From: Sphingobacterium sp.
GTDB taxonomy: Bacteria > Bacteroidota > Bacteroidia > Sphingobacteriales > Sphingobacteriaceae
Assembly: GCA_022712315.1 (NCBI GenBank)
Contig: JALAGS010000098.1
Location: forward strand, 1 to 54,091
DNA length: 54,091 nucleotides
Direction of reading: 5' to 3'
This document shows positions 33,378 to 43,057 of the stretch, one piece after another. Under the pieces are notes generated by a model. It did not search any database. It saw only the letters and a list, made by a program, of their open reading frames with translations, and was not told the DNA's origin. Each line of letters begins with the position of its first letter. Positions within the stretch are counted from its first letter, which is position 1. The position numbers and the translations under genes are program-made.

Positions 33378-34592
33378 ATGAAACGATCCGGAACTGCAGA
33401 TCTTCCTTTACATTATGGCAAAGTACCAGCATGGCTCTATGAACGCATGTCTTCCCTAGGTCGTTCAATCGTGGAAGTTATTTTAATGGATTATGGTAAG
33501 GATGAAGTGTTAAGAAGGCTATCGGATCCATTTTGGTTTCAAAGTTTTGGGGCTGTGCTTGGGATGGACTGGCATTCATCGGGGATCACAACATCTGTCA
33601 TGGGGGCATTAAAACGGGCTATTAATCCGGAAGCGAAATCTTTTGGTCTTTATATATGCGGTGGCAAGGGGAAGCTGTCAACGCAGACTCCACTCGAGTT
33701 GCGTCAGCTTTCTGATCAGATGGGATTGGATGGGAACGGTTTGATTCGGAGCAGTAAGCTTGTTGCCAAGGTAGATAATACGGCTATTCAAGATGGCTAC
33801 CAGCTGTATCTACACAATTTTATCGTGGCAGATAATGGTAATTGGTCTGTAGTACAGCAGGGGATGCATGAAAAGGATGGGACTGCCCGTCGTTATCATT
33901 GGCATTCTGAACAAATTAAATCGTTTATTGAAGAACCCCATACGGGTATTAGCGGCCCTTCACAGGGAATGATCCTCAACTTAACAGCCGTAGACGCGGC
34001 GGCCAATCGAGCAGGCATTATGACATTGGTTGGAGAGGATTCCTCAAAAGTCCTGCAGGATTTTGCTAAACTTGTCATGCCATCCCATCACGATATTCGT
34101 GCGTCGGATGTTGATCTCAAAAGATTGGGCGCCATGCTGTATGTCGCACGCGAAAGTCAACCGTCCCATTTTGAAGATTTACTTCTTTTAAAAGGGATCG
34201 GCCCTCGGACTTTACAGTCATTGGCCTTAGTCAGCGAAGTCATCCATGGTGCTCCATCGCGATTTAATGACCCTGCCCGGTTTTCCTTTGCTCATGGAGG
34301 CAAAGATGGACACCCATTTCCTGTTCCATTGACCATTTACGATGAGAGCATTCAGATTTTACAAAAAGGTATTGAGAAATCTAAATTGGGTTACAGCGAA
34401 AAATTAAAATCAGTTAATAAGTTGCATCAGATTGTTTTGGATACAGAAAAACAATTTATTCCACAGTTTGATATTCAGCAAATTATAGCCGAGGAGCGAA
34501 GAGATTCGTGGAAATATGGAGGGAGGACGGTTTATGGCGACGCAAAGCCGCTGGAGACGAATGGACCAGGTTTGCAATTGTCGCTGTTTTAA
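33378..34592 (+). CDS. DUF763 family protein with C-terminal clamp-binding motif
   Basis: The 404-aa protein matches DUF763 across its length: MKRSGTADLPLHYGKVPAWL, then VLGMDWHSSGITTSVMGALK, SFGLYICGGKGK and RYHWHSEQI with FIEEPHTGI. A helix-hairpin-helix follows (LLLLKGIGPRTLQSLALVSE, about 267-286). The final residues LQLSLF fit the beta-clamp-binding consensus QLxLF, suggesting docking to DNA polymerase III clamp and a part in DNA replication or repair. The family is best known from archaea and scattered bacteria, and its activity is not clear to me. It stands alone and has no signal peptide. Confidence 0.9.
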   Translation: MKRSGTADLPLHYGKVPAWLYERMSSLGRSIVEVILMDYGKDEVLRRLSDPFWFQSFGAVLGMDWHSSGITTSVMGALKRAINPEAKSFGLYICGGKGKLSTQTPLELRQLSDQMGLDGNGLIRSSKLVAKVDNTAIQDGYQLYLHNFIVADNGNWSVVQQGMHEKDGTARRYHWHSEQIKSFIEEPHTGISGPSQGMILNLTAVDAAANRAGIMTLVGEDSSKVLQDFAKLVMPSHHDIRASDVDLKRLGAMLYVARESQPSHFEDLLLLKGIGPRTLQSLALVSEVIHGAPSRFNDPARFSFAHGGKDGHPFPVPLTIYDESIQILQKGIEKSKLGYSEKLKSVNKLHQIVLDTEKQFIPQFDIQQIIAEERRDSWKYGGRTVYGDAKPLETNGPGLQLSLF

Positions 34593-34662
34593 GTGATCAT
34601 ATATAGATTGTAATTGTTTTGTTAAAATGTGTTAAACATCGTTAAAATTAGTTGTACGCTAG

Positions 34663-34670
34663 TATATTTG
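34663..34670 (+). promoter_or_regulatory. -7 promoter element of the small membrane protein gene
   Basis: TATATTTG matches TAnnTTTG and ends seven bases before the ATG, implying a nearly leaderless transcript. Confidence 0.4.
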
Positions 34671-34677
34671 CTCCGCA

Positions 34678-35079
34678 ATGAAAGCGGTTATTACCATATT
34701 TTTCTTTTTATGCTTCTTATTCATTAGAAGCAGTAATAGCCATGCTGTGCTTATTCAATCCGATCGACCTGCTGTTAGTTTCATGTACCAATATAATCAT
34801 GCTGATGCGCAGAAGCGGATTGACGCGTCTGTAGATCATATCGATCCGCTTGTTTACGGAAGTATACACAGTGATAATCCGGTGATCGAGGAACTTGATT
34901 CTGAAAATTTTCAATTAACCAAGGACCTGCAGGTCGTATCCCAATTTGTAGCGCTGTTGCTTTTTGCAATCGTGCTTTTTATTTTCGTTTTTCGATTTGC
35001 AAAAAAGATTCCCTTTTGCAATTTCATCGCCTATCTTTTCCCTCAAAGATATGTTCTTCAACAAAACTGGAGAATTTAA
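34678..35079 (+). CDS. Hypothetical membrane protein
   Basis: The 133-aa protein has an N-terminal signal-like helix (AVITIFFFLCFLFI), a polar middle of about 60 residues with alternating His/Asp (NHADAQKRIDASVDHIDPLVYG), a transmembrane segment near residues 86-107 (VVSQFVALLLFAIVLFIFVF) and a basic tail. No family is recognised. It precedes the RND efflux operon by 177 bp, but nothing suggests a functional tie. Confidence 0.65.
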   Translation: MKAVITIFFFLCFLFIRSSNSHAVLIQSDRPAVSFMYQYNHADAQKRIDASVDHIDPLVYGSIHSDNPVIEELDSENFQLTKDLQVVSQFVALLLFAIVLFIFVFRFAKKIPFCNFIAYLFPQRYVLQQNWRI

Positions 35080-35256
35080 CAAGTACCCTTCGAAATTTCA
35101 GACACTTTAGTGGATATCCTATCGGATAACCCATTTGATCGTGATCGGTTTGCATATGCAATCCGCAAAAGACATGACCATAAGCTCGGGTGTATGTGAT
35201 TTCAACAACCATAACAACAAACAATCAAACTTATTTTTTTAATTAGACGCTTACAA

Positions 35257-36339
35257 ATGAAAAGAGTATTTATGCTCGCTAGTTTGGCTATTACCTTATG
35301 CCAAATCGGGTGTACTTCCAAAAAGGAAGAAAAGAAAGAAAAGGAAAAATTTACCGCGACCTCCCCAGTGCAAATGGATACCACAATCCGCAAGGACTTT
35401 GTATCCCAAATTAGATCTTTCCGGAATATTGAGCTACGCGCTCAGGAGAAAGGTTATCTTGAACAGATTTTTGTCGATGAAGGACAATTTGTTCACAAAG
35501 GGCAATTACTCTTTCGGATTATGCCCAAAATGTATGAGGCGGAATATCGCAAATCCTCAGCAGAGGTTAACGTTGCTGAAATAGAGGTTCAAAATACAAA
35601 AACGCTGGCTGACAAAAATGTGGTATCACCCAATGAACTAGCGATGGCTAAAGCAAAGCTGGAGCAGGCGAAGGCTGAAGCCGCAATCGCAAAATTGCAT
35701 CTTTCGTTTACAGAAATCAGGGCACCATTTGACGGTACTATTGACCGTATTCCATTGAAATTGGGAAGTTTGGTCGATGAAGGTGAATTATTGACAAGCC
35801 TTTCAGACAACAGTGAAATGCTAGTTTATTTTAATGTTTCCGAACCAGAATATTTGAGTTACCAAACTAACGTTAGTAAGCGTGGAGATACACATGTAGG
35901 CTTGCTGCTTGCTAACAATGAACTGTTTTCTCAGAGCGGTCTTGTAGAAACTATCGAAAGTGAATTTAATTCAGAAACAGGAAATATTGCCTTTAGAGCT
36001 AAATTTCCTAATCCAAATCGACTATTGAAGCATGGTGAGAGCGGGAAAGTTGTCATGAATTTTCCGCTCAAACAGGCGTTACTTATTCCTCAAAAAGCAA
36101 CGTATGAAATGCAGGATCGTAAGTATGTGTATGTGGTAGATAAAGATGGTAAATTGAAAGCCCGTCATATTACGATAGGGAATTCTTTACCGGATCTTTA
36201 TGTTGTGACAAGTGGACTTCAAAAAGATGATAAATTTTTATTGGACGGTATCCAAAAAGCGAAGGAGGATGATAAGATCAGCTACAGCTTTGTTCAACCC
36301 AAAGATGCCATTTCAAATTTGAAGTTAAAAACAGAATAA
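35257..36339 (+). CDS. RND efflux periplasmic adaptor (membrane fusion protein)
   Basis: The 360-aa protein is a lipoprotein by its signal (LCQIGC, Cys19) with a lysine-rich start of the mature chain. It shows the barrel-sandwich and alpha-hairpin order of MFP adaptors: YLEQIFVDEGQFVHKGQLLFRI, a hairpin AEVNVAEIEVQNTKTLADKNVVSPNELAMAKAKLEQAK (family form), then LSFTEIRAPFDGTIDRIPLKLGSLVDEG, and the membrane-proximal domain YVYVVDKDGKLKARHI. It links the RND pump to the outer-membrane channel. It is the first gene of a three-gene operon, 20 bp before the pump. Confidence 0.95.
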   Translation: MKRVFMLASLAITLCQIGCTSKKEEKKEKEKFTATSPVQMDTTIRKDFVSQIRSFRNIELRAQEKGYLEQIFVDEGQFVHKGQLLFRIMPKMYEAEYRKSSAEVNVAEIEVQNTKTLADKNVVSPNELAMAKAKLEQAKAEAAIAKLHLSFTEIRAPFDGTIDRIPLKLGSLVDEGELLTSLSDNSEMLVYFNVSEPEYLSYQTNVSKRGDTHVGLLLANNELFSQSGLVETIESEFNSETGNIAFRAKFPNPNRLLKHGESGKVVMNFPLKQALLIPQKATYEMQDRKYVYVVDKDGKLKARHITIGNSLPDLYVVTSGLQKDDKFLLDGIQKAKEDDKISYSFVQPKDAISNLKLKTE

Positions 36340-36359
36340 TCCCTTACACTTAAATTACT

Positions 36360-39300
36360 ATGTTTAGTCGTTTTATAAATAGGCCAGTACTTTCGATCGT
36401 TATATCACTGATCATTGTGTTTTTGGGGATACTTTCCATGGTGCAGCTTCCTGTAACACAATTTCCTTCTATATCACCACCGAAGGTTAACATCACAGCC
36501 GAATATCCGGGAGCAAATGGGGAGTTGATGATTAAATCAGTTATTATCCCTTTGGAGCGGGCCATAAACGGTGTTCCAGGCATGAAATATATGGCTTCCG
36601 ATGCGGGTAACGATGGGGAGGCAAGTATTCAGGTGGTATTCAACTTAGGTACAGATCCAAATCAGGCTTCCTTGAATGTGCAGAACCGTGTGGCTTCTGT
36701 TGTCAATAAGCTTCCACCTATCGTTGTTCGTGAAGGTGTGAAAATTACGCGCGAGGAATCTAACATGCTTATGTACATCAATCTCTACAGCAAAGACAAA
36801 GAGCTTGATGGCAATTTTATGTACAATTATGCAGACATGAATATTGTGTCCGAGTTACGTCGTGTGGATGGAGTTGGAGTTGCCAATATTCTGGGTACGC
36901 GTGAACTCGCGATGCGTATTTGGTTGAAGCCAGATCGTATGACCGCCTATAAGATCTCTGCAGAAGAAGTTATGAAAGCCTTATCCGAGCAAAGCTTGGA
37001 GGCTTCACCAGGTAAAGCGGGCGAGTCGTCCGGGATGACTTCACAGTCCTTCGAATACGTGTTAAAATATCCCGGTCGTTTTACGACAACTGAAGGATAT
37101 GGCAATATCGTTCTCCGCGCTGGTGAAAATGGTGAAATGTTGCGTTTAAAAGACGTCGCTGATATCAAGTTTGGCTCAGCAATGTATGATATCTATTCTA
37201 CGTTGAATGGTAAACCATCTGCAGCCATTGTCTTGAAACAATCCTATGGAAGTAATGCTTCCCAGGTAATCCAAGATGTAAAGAATAAGATGAAAGAGCT
37301 GAAGGCATCTTTTCCCAAAGGACTGGATTACGAGATTAGTTATGACGTTTCCAAATTTTTGGATGCATCCATGGAGAAAGTAATTCATACTTTATTGGAA
37401 GCATTTGTGCTCGTGGCTATCGTCGTTTTCTTATTCTTGGGTGACTGGCGATCGACCTTAATACCAACTATTGCGGTACCTGTTTCATTGGTCGGCTCAT
37501 TCTTGTTTATGCAATTTTTTGGGATTACCATCAACTTAATCACGCTCTTTGCATTAGTGCTCGCCATCGGGGTCGTTGTTGATGATGCGATTGTCGTCAT
37601 TGAGGCAGTGCATGCCAAGATGGAGGAGCTCCATATTTCAGCTTACAAAGCGACCAAAAAGGCTATGCATGAGATCAGTGGTGCCATTGTTGCCATTACA
37701 TTCCTCATGGCAGCGGTATTTATTCCGGTGGCCTTTATGTCGGGGCCTGTCGGGATATTCTATCGGCAGTTTTCCATTACGATGGCAACTTCGATTATTT
37801 TATCAGGTGTCGTTGCATTGACTTTAACCCCTGCGTTATGTGCGATCATGTTGAAGAATAATCATGGTAAAGCGAGAAAGAAATCCATTATTGATAAATT
37901 TCTTGATTCCTTCAATAGATTATTTGACAAGATGTCCAACAAGTATGTTTACTTGCTGAAAGGCATCGTCGATAAACGAGTTTTTACATTCGTGGTTTTA
38001 ATAGGTTTTTGTATTGGTGCATATTTCTTGAACAATTCTGTTCCAGCGGGTTTCATACCTAATGAAGATCAGGGGATGATTTATGCGATTATTCAGACAC
38101 CTCCAGGATCAACCTTGGAACGTACCAATCTTGCTGCACAGACTTTGCAAAAAGAAGCGGAAGATATTGATGGTGTGCAATCTGTTTCTTCATTGGCTGG
38201 TTATGAGATCTTGACAGAAGGAACTGGGGCCAATACAGGTACATGTTTGATCAATTTAAAAAGTTGGGAGGAACGTAAAGAATCTTCACAGGAGATTATT
38301 GAGCAGCTTGAAGCTGCCGCTAAAAATATACCCGGTGCCTCCATTGAATTTTTCCAGCCACCTGCTGTTCCAGGCTATGGTGCTGCAGGAGGATTTGAAC
38401 TTAGACTTTTAGACAAAGCGGGTTCTGGTGACTATAAGAAAATGGAAACAGTCAGTAAGGAGTTTGTGCGTGAGTTAAATAAAAGACCCGAACTGGCTTC
38501 TGTATTTACGTTCTATAGCGCAAGCTTCCCGCAATATATGCTGCATATTGATAACGATTTGGCACAGCAAAAGGGTGTGACCATTGATAATGCTTTAAAT
38601 ACACTTTCAACTTTGGTCGGTAGTAATTATGAGACAAACTTCATTAAATACGATCGTCAATATAAAGTTATGGTTCAGGCTTTGCCACAATATAGAGCCT
38701 TGCCAGAAGATATCTTAAAGCTATACGTGAAGAATGAAAAAGATGAAATGGTACCATTTTCTGCATTTATGCATATGGAAAAAGTGTATGGTTTGTCTGA
38801 GATCACACGGCACAATATGTATATGGCATCGGAGATTTCGGGCTCTGCAGCGCCCGGCTATAGTAGTGGTGAAGCGATTCAGGTGATTAATGAAGTCGCG
38901 GCTAAAACGTTGCCACGAGGCTATGGTATTGATTGGGCGGGTATTTCCAAGGATCAGGTAGGCAGGGGAAATCAGGCTATTTATATCTTTTTGATTTGTC
39001 TTGGTTTCGTTTACTTAATTCTTTCCGCACAATACGAAAGTTTTATCATGCCATTTGCTGTCTTGCTTTCCTTGCCAATTGGAATCTTTGGGGCTTTTCT
39101 CCTTTTAAAACTATTGGGACTGGAAAATAATATCTATGCCCAGGTAGCCTTGGTCATGCTCATCGGTCTATTGGGTAAAAATGCCGTATTGATTGTCGAG
39201 TTTGCTGCACAAAGGCATTCACAGGGATTGAGCATCATCGAAGCGGCCTTGGAAGGTGCAAAAGTGAGATTTAGGCCAATTTTGATGACTTCTTTTGCTT

Positions 39301-39524
39301 TCATTGCGGGATTGATTCCTTTGGTTATGGCTTCGGGGCCAGGGGCTATCGGAAACCGTACGATTGGGACGGCAGCAGCGGGAGGTATGTTGTTTGGGAC
39401 AGTTTTCGGTATTCTGGTGATACCTGGCTTATACTTTATCTTCGGAACTATTGCTTCCAGACGTAAGCTTATTAAACACGAAGATGAAAATCCATTAACC
39501 GAAGAAATTGATAATCATGACTAA
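36360..39524 (+). CDS. RND multidrug efflux permease (HAE1/AcrB-like)
   Basis: The 1054-aa pump has the AcrB architecture: TM1 (FINRPVLSIVISLIIVFLGIL), a large periplasmic loop, TM2-6, a second loop and TM7-12. Proton-relay Asp pair is in GVVVDDAIVVIEAVH (TM4), and the TM10-11 region reads LIGLLGKNAVLIVEFA. Length and motifs fit the hydrophobe/amphiphile exporter group, which expels drugs, bile acids or dyes using proton motive force. The next gene starts within its last codons (ATGACTAA overlap), so translation is coupled. Confidence 0.97.
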   Translation: MFSRFINRPVLSIVISLIIVFLGILSMVQLPVTQFPSISPPKVNITAEYPGANGELMIKSVIIPLERAINGVPGMKYMASDAGNDGEASIQVVFNLGTDPNQASLNVQNRVASVVNKLPPIVVREGVKITREESNMLMYINLYSKDKELDGNFMYNYADMNIVSELRRVDGVGVANILGTRELAMRIWLKPDRMTAYKISAEEVMKALSEQSLEASPGKAGESSGMTSQSFEYVLKYPGRFTTTEGYGNIVLRAGENGEMLRLKDVADIKFGSAMYDIYSTLNGKPSAAIVLKQSYGSNASQVIQDVKNKMKELKASFPKGLDYEISYDVSKFLDASMEKVIHTLLEAFVLVAIVVFLFLGDWRSTLIPTIAVPVSLVGSFLFMQFFGITINLITLFALVLAIGVVVDDAIVVIEAVHAKMEELHISAYKATKKAMHEISGAIVAITFLMAAVFIPVAFMSGPVGIFYRQFSITMATSIILSGVVALTLTPALCAIMLKNNHGKARKKSIIDKFLDSFNRLFDKMSNKYVYLLKGIVDKRVFTFVVLIGFCIGAYFLNNSVPAGFIPNEDQGMIYAIIQTPPGSTLERTNLAAQTLQKEAEDIDGVQSVSSLAGYEILTEGTGANTGTCLINLKSWEERKESSQEIIEQLEAAAKNIPGASIEFFQPPAVPGYGAAGGFELRLLDKAGSGDYKKMETVSKEFVRELNKRPELASVFTFYSASFPQYMLHIDNDLAQQKGVTIDNALNTLSTLVGSNYETNFIKYDRQYKVMVQALPQYRALPEDILKLYVKNEKDEMVPFSAFMHMEKVYGLSEITRHNMYMASEISGSAAPGYSSGEAIQVINEVAAKTLPRGYGIDWAGISKDQVGRGNQAIYIFLICLGFVYLILSAQYESFIMPFAVLLSLPIGIFGAFLLLKLLGLENNIYAQVALVMLIGLLGKNAVLIVEFAAQRHSQGLSIIEAALEGAKVRFRPILMTSFAFIAGLIPLVMASGPGAIGNRTIGTAAAGGMLFGTVFGILVIPGLYFIFGTIASRRKLIKHEDENPLTEEIDNHD

Positions 39525-40956
39525 TAGCAGAAAAATACAATGGGTCATTGCATTTTCGCTTTCAGCTGCAGTGACGGGATGTAAGGTTCCGAAAGCGACA
39601 CAAATACAGGAGAACAAATTTGTTCCCCAACAATTTACGGATGTAGTTAAATCTGATTCAACAAATTCAGCATCGGTTAAGTGGCGTGAGTTTTTCACTG
39701 ATCCAAATTTAGTTGCACTAATAGATACAGCTTTAAAAAATAACCAGGAACTGAATGTTACTTTACAGGAGTTAGCAATCGCCAAGAACGATATTCTGTT
39801 GAGAAAAGGTGCGTTGAAACCTACAGTTGGACTACGTGCAGGAGGCGGGGTTGAAAAAGTGGGAAGGTATACGAGTCAGGGAGCCGGTGACGCAAGTACA
39901 GAGATTGCTCCCGGAAAAGAAATGCCTGATCCACTTGGAGATTTAACAATTGGTGCTTATGCGAGTTGGGAAATTGACGTTTGGAAAAAGTTAAAAGACG
40001 CTGAACAAGCAGCACTCAACCGTTATCTTGCTACTGTGGAGGGAAAAAACTTTGTCTTGAGCAGTCTCATCGCTGAAGTTGCCCGATCGTATTACGAATT
40101 GTTGGCACTGGACAATCAGTTGACCATTATTAAACAGAACATTGAGTTGCAAGATAATGCACTTTCTGTCATTCGATTGCAAAAGCAAGCTGCTCGCGTA
40201 ACTGAACTGGCGGTTCAGAAGTTTGAAGCTGAAGTGTTGAAAACTAAAGGTATGGAGTTTGAAACACGTCAGCAAATCAAAGAAACTGAAAACCGTATTA
40301 ATTTCCTATTGGGACGTTTTCCCCAAGAGATCAAACGTGACAAAAGTAATTTTGTCGATCTGATACCTGCAAAAGTTCAGACAGGTTTACCAAGTCAGTT
40401 GCTGAGCAACAGACCTGACATCCGCGAGGCGGAATATGAGCTCGCGGCGGCCAAACTGGATGTACAAATAGCAAGGAAAGAATTTTATCCTTCATTGGAA
40501 ATTTCTGCAGCTTTGGGTTTACAAGCATTTAAACCGTCCTATCTGTTTAAGATGCCGGAATCTGTTTTATATAATTTAATAGGCGAGCTTGCAGCGCCAT
40601 TAATTAATAAAAATGGGCTTAAAGCTGAATTTAACACTGCGAATGCCAAACAGATACAGGCGGTCTATAATTACGAGAAGACAATTCTCAATGCATACTT
40701 AGAGGTCTCTACACAACTTTCAAATATTGAAAACCTTGGCCGCAGCTATGATTTCAAAACAAAAGAAGTTGAGGTTTTAAATAATTCCGTCACGGTATCA
40801 AATGATCTTTTTAAATCAGCGAGGGCTGACTATATGGAGGTTTTAATGACGCAACGCGATGTGTTGGATTCAAAACTTGAATTGATAGAAACGAAAAAGC
40901 AGCAGCTCAATGCTGTTGTCAATATCTATAAAGATTTGGGAGGAGGCTGGAAATAA
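39517..40956 (+). CDS. TolC-like outer membrane factor (NodT family)
   Basis: The 479-aa outer-membrane channel starts at the ATG inside the pump's stop region. It has a lipoprotein-like signal (SAAVTGC) and the NodT features: VKWREFFTDPNLVALIDTAL, NNQELNVTLQELAIAKNDI, LLSNRPDIREAEYELAAAKLDVQIARKEFYPSL, and a C-terminal helix pair (ADYMEVLMTQRDVLDSKLELI). It completes the tripartite efflux pump with the two genes upstream. No regulator is adjacent. A short GC-rich terminator follows. Confidence 0.95.
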   Translation: MTNSRKIQWVIAFSLSAAVTGCKVPKATQIQENKFVPQQFTDVVKSDSTNSASVKWREFFTDPNLVALIDTALKNNQELNVTLQELAIAKNDILLRKGALKPTVGLRAGGGVEKVGRYTSQGAGDASTEIAPGKEMPDPLGDLTIGAYASWEIDVWKKLKDAEQAALNRYLATVEGKNFVLSSLIAEVARSYYELLALDNQLTIIKQNIELQDNALSVIRLQKQAARVTELAVQKFEAEVLKTKGMEFETRQQIKETENRINFLLGRFPQEIKRDKSNFVDLIPAKVQTGLPSQLLSNRPDIREAEYELAAAKLDVQIARKEFYPSLEISAALGLQAFKPSYLFKMPESVLYNLIGELAAPLINKNGLKAEFNTANAKQIQAVYNYEKTILNAYLEVSTQLSNIENLGRSYDFKTKEVEVLNNSVTVSNDLFKSARADYMEVLMTQRDVLDSKLELIETKKQQLNAVVNIYKDLGGGWK

Positions 40957-40973
40957 GTTGTTTGTTTGAATGG

Positions 40974-40998
40974 ACCCCGCTAGGCGGGGTTCTTTTTT
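40974..40998 (+). terminator. Terminator of the RND efflux operon
   Basis: ACCCCGC (40974-40980) pairs with GCGGGGT (40984-40990), and TCTTTTTT follows. Confidence 0.9.
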
Positions 40999-41084
40999 AC
41001 AAGGTTATGCCAAGTTCTTTCTTGTGAAAATAGAATTAATGCTTATTTTTAATTATTATTTAATCAAACTTATTTATTTGTTTT

Positions 41085-41771
41085 ATGGAATCACAAGAGT
41101 ATGTTCTTATCCAAGATGATGCGGAAAGGGGAGTTTTTTATAAAAAAACCTATCTTCACGTTGCGCTTTCCATTTTGGCATTTATCGTTTTGGAAACGTT
41201 GCTGATCAAGTTAATACCTTATGATTTTATCGTATGGATGGTCAGTGGAAAATTTATCTGGTTGTTTCTATTGGGATGTTTTTGGCTGGGTTCAACACTA
41301 TCCTCCAGGTGGACGCTTTCGCAAAGCAGACAGACCCAATACCTGGGGTTGGCTTTCTATATCGTATTAGAGGCAATCATTTTCTTGCCCATGATTTTTA
41401 TGGCGGTATTTATGACTGAAGGGATTAGCGTGATCTATCAGGCTAGTATAATGACTTTGGCATTGTTTACCGGGCTTACAGTAGTCGCATTTGTATCCAA
41501 CAAAGATTTTTCATTTCTTCGGAACATATTGGTGATTGGAGGATTTTTGTCTTTAGGTGCCATTGTTGCAGGTGCGATATTTGGCTTTGAACTTGGGTTG
41601 TGGTTTTCTGTAGCGATGATCGCTCTCGCCTCTGGAAGCATACTATATCAAACCCAAAATCTTAAATACAACTATGGGAACGAACAATATGTTGGAGCTG
41701 CACTGCAGCTGTTCTCATCAATTATGCTGTTGTTTTGGTATATCTTACGCATCCTGATGCGCAGACGATAG
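41085..41771 (+). CDS. Bax inhibitor-1/YccA family membrane protein
   Basis: The 228-aa protein has about seven hydrophobic helices and the BI-1/YccA order: a basic polar N-terminus, VALSILAFIVLETLLIKL, SRQTQYLGLAFYIVLEAIIFLPMIF, ALFTGLTVVAF, and a C-terminal segment with LYQTQNLKYNYGNEQYVGAALQLFSSIMLLF. The family includes proteins that leak Ca2+ or modulate membrane proteases. The exact role here is unknown. It is a single gene with a strong bidirectional terminator after it. Confidence 0.88.
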   Translation: MESQEYVLIQDDAERGVFYKKTYLHVALSILAFIVLETLLIKLIPYDFIVWMVSGKFIWLFLLGCFWLGSTLSSRWTLSQSRQTQYLGLAFYIVLEAIIFLPMIFMAVFMTEGISVIYQASIMTLALFTGLTVVAFVSNKDFSFLRNILVIGGFLSLGAIVAGAIFGFELGLWFSVAMIALASGSILYQTQNLKYNYGNEQYVGAALQLFSSIMLLFWYILRILMRRR

Positions 41772-41786
41772 TTTAACAAGGTTTCG

Positions 41787-41833
41787 AAAAAAGGGATGGT
41801 TGAAGTCGATATTACTTCAACCATCCCTTTTTT
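41787..41833. terminator. Bidirectional terminator
   Basis: A perfect 20-pair stem (41787-41806 with 41814-41833, loop CGATATT) ends in runs of A and T on both sides, between the convergent BI-1 and SRPBCC genes. Confidence 0.92.
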
Positions 41834-41842
41834 ATAGAGTCC

Positions 41843-42355
41843 CTACTTCAATATATTTTTTAAATTTTTTAGGCCTTGATCGAAATCTTTATTCATATTC
41901 ATAAATAAGTTCATCAAGTTCCATGGATAAGGCGATTTTCCAGAAATTCCCCAAGTTACCGAGGTCTGAGTGGGAGAGATTTCTTTCAGTATAAAATAGC
42001 CCTTGGCAGGTTCTCCCATACCGAAGTCGAGGGATGTTTCGATCGTTTCGCCATCGACTATTTTCGTAATGGTCTGGGATCCTTTACCAACTTTCTTACC
42101 ATCCCAGCTGGATTTATAGCCGACTTGACCATCTACACCCTGTTCCGTTTTTTTCATTTGGGGGTCTGAAAGCTGCCATACACCAAAGTTATCTTGGTTC
42201 TTAAGCATTTTTACGTAGTTGAACACTTCTTGCTTTGGCTTATCGATTATTATCTCACTTTGGGCCGAGAAGTCTTTACTGACGAAGAGTGCAGTAATTA
42301 AGGGAATAGCGATGATGATCGCTAAAACAATTAGGATTTTTTTTAGGATTTTCAT
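41843..42355 (-). CDS. SRPBCC (START-like) family protein
   Basis: The 170-aa protein has an N-terminal hydrophobic helix (ILIVLAIIIAIPLITALF, an anchor or signal) and a SRPBCC/polyketide cyclase-type fold: IDKPKQEVFNYVKMLKN, GKKVGKGSQTITKIVDGETI, and FMNMNKDFDQGLKNLKNIL as the long C-terminal helix. These folds bind hydrophobic ligands. The ligand is unknown. It stands alone between two terminators. Confidence 0.85.
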   Translation of the reverse strand: MKILKKILIVLAIIIAIPLITALFVSKDFSAQSEIIIDKPKQEVFNYVKMLKNQDNFGVWQLSDPQMKKTEQGVDGQVGYKSSWDGKKVGKGSQTITKIVDGETIETSLDFGMGEPAKGYFILKEISPTQTSVTWGISGKSPYPWNLMNLFMNMNKDFDQGLKNLKNILK

Positions 42356-42441
42356 AATCGTGCATTCATATTGGTTTGCCTAATAAAGATAAAGGATAAT
42401 CGGGATTTTCACAGGAAAAAACAGGAATATATTTAGAAATG

Positions 42442-42475
42442 AAAAAGCCTCTTCCAATATTGAAAGAGGCTTTTT
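42442..42475. terminator. Bidirectional hairpin terminator
   Basis: AAAAAGCCTCTT (42442-42453) pairs with AAGAGGCTTTTT (42464-42475). It ends the AhpD-like gene on the minus strand. Confidence 0.88.
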
Positions 42476-42492
42476 TGTAATAAAACTTAGCA

Positions 42493-42933
42493 TTACTTTA
42501 ATAGTTCTAAATGGGTGCTGATACCAATTCTATTCCACGCATTTATGGTAATAATCGCCATAATAATCTGTGCAATCTCCTTTTCCTCAAATATTTCTTT
42601 TGCTTTTTGGAAAGTGCCTTCTGTTAATCCTTTTTGATGTATCAATGTAATTTCTTCTGTCATCTCCAACAAAATCTGTTCTTCCTTAGTGAATAGATCC
42701 GTTTCTCGCCAGGCATTTAATAAAAATATCCGTTGTGGGGTTTCACCGTACTTAAGTGCATCCTTGGTGTGCATATCTAAGCAAAAGGCGCAACCGTTGA
42801 TCTGTGAAGCACGTATTTTTATGAGTTCCTTCTGAATAGGGTTTAAAAAAATATCGTTAAGATATGTTTCCAATCCCATCATTGCCTTATAGGCCGTTGC
42901 ATCTACTTTTGCAATATTAAATCGTGTAGTCAT
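42493..42933 (-). CDS. Carboxymuconolactone decarboxylase/AhpD family protein
   Basis: The 146-aa protein has the AhpD-type core with the redox-active CxxC and following His (CAFCLDMHTKDALKYGE), preceded by LIKIRASQINGCAF. The C-terminal helix (EKEIAQIIMAIITINAWNRIGIS) is typical. The ATG at 42933 gives the usual N-terminus (MTTRFNIAKVDATAYKAM), and the upstream in-frame start adds a poor extension. Such proteins act in peroxide defence or in side-chain metabolism. No partner peroxiredoxin is adjacent. Confidence 0.9.
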   Translation of the reverse strand: MTTRFNIAKVDATAYKAMMGLETYLNDIFLNPIQKELIKIRASQINGCAFCLDMHTKDALKYGETPQRIFLLNAWRETDLFTKEEQILLEMTEEITLIHQKGLTEGTFQKAKEIFEEKEIAQIIMAIITINAWNRIGISTHLELLK

Positions 42934-43057
42934 TGTTTTAAATTTTGATAAGACAAAGTTGCGATAAACATGCAACACAAAAGTTAAACTGGTTTAAGAA
43001 CGGAGATTTTACTTATGAATAAAATCCAACATACAATTGACCAATAAAGCGGTCAGA

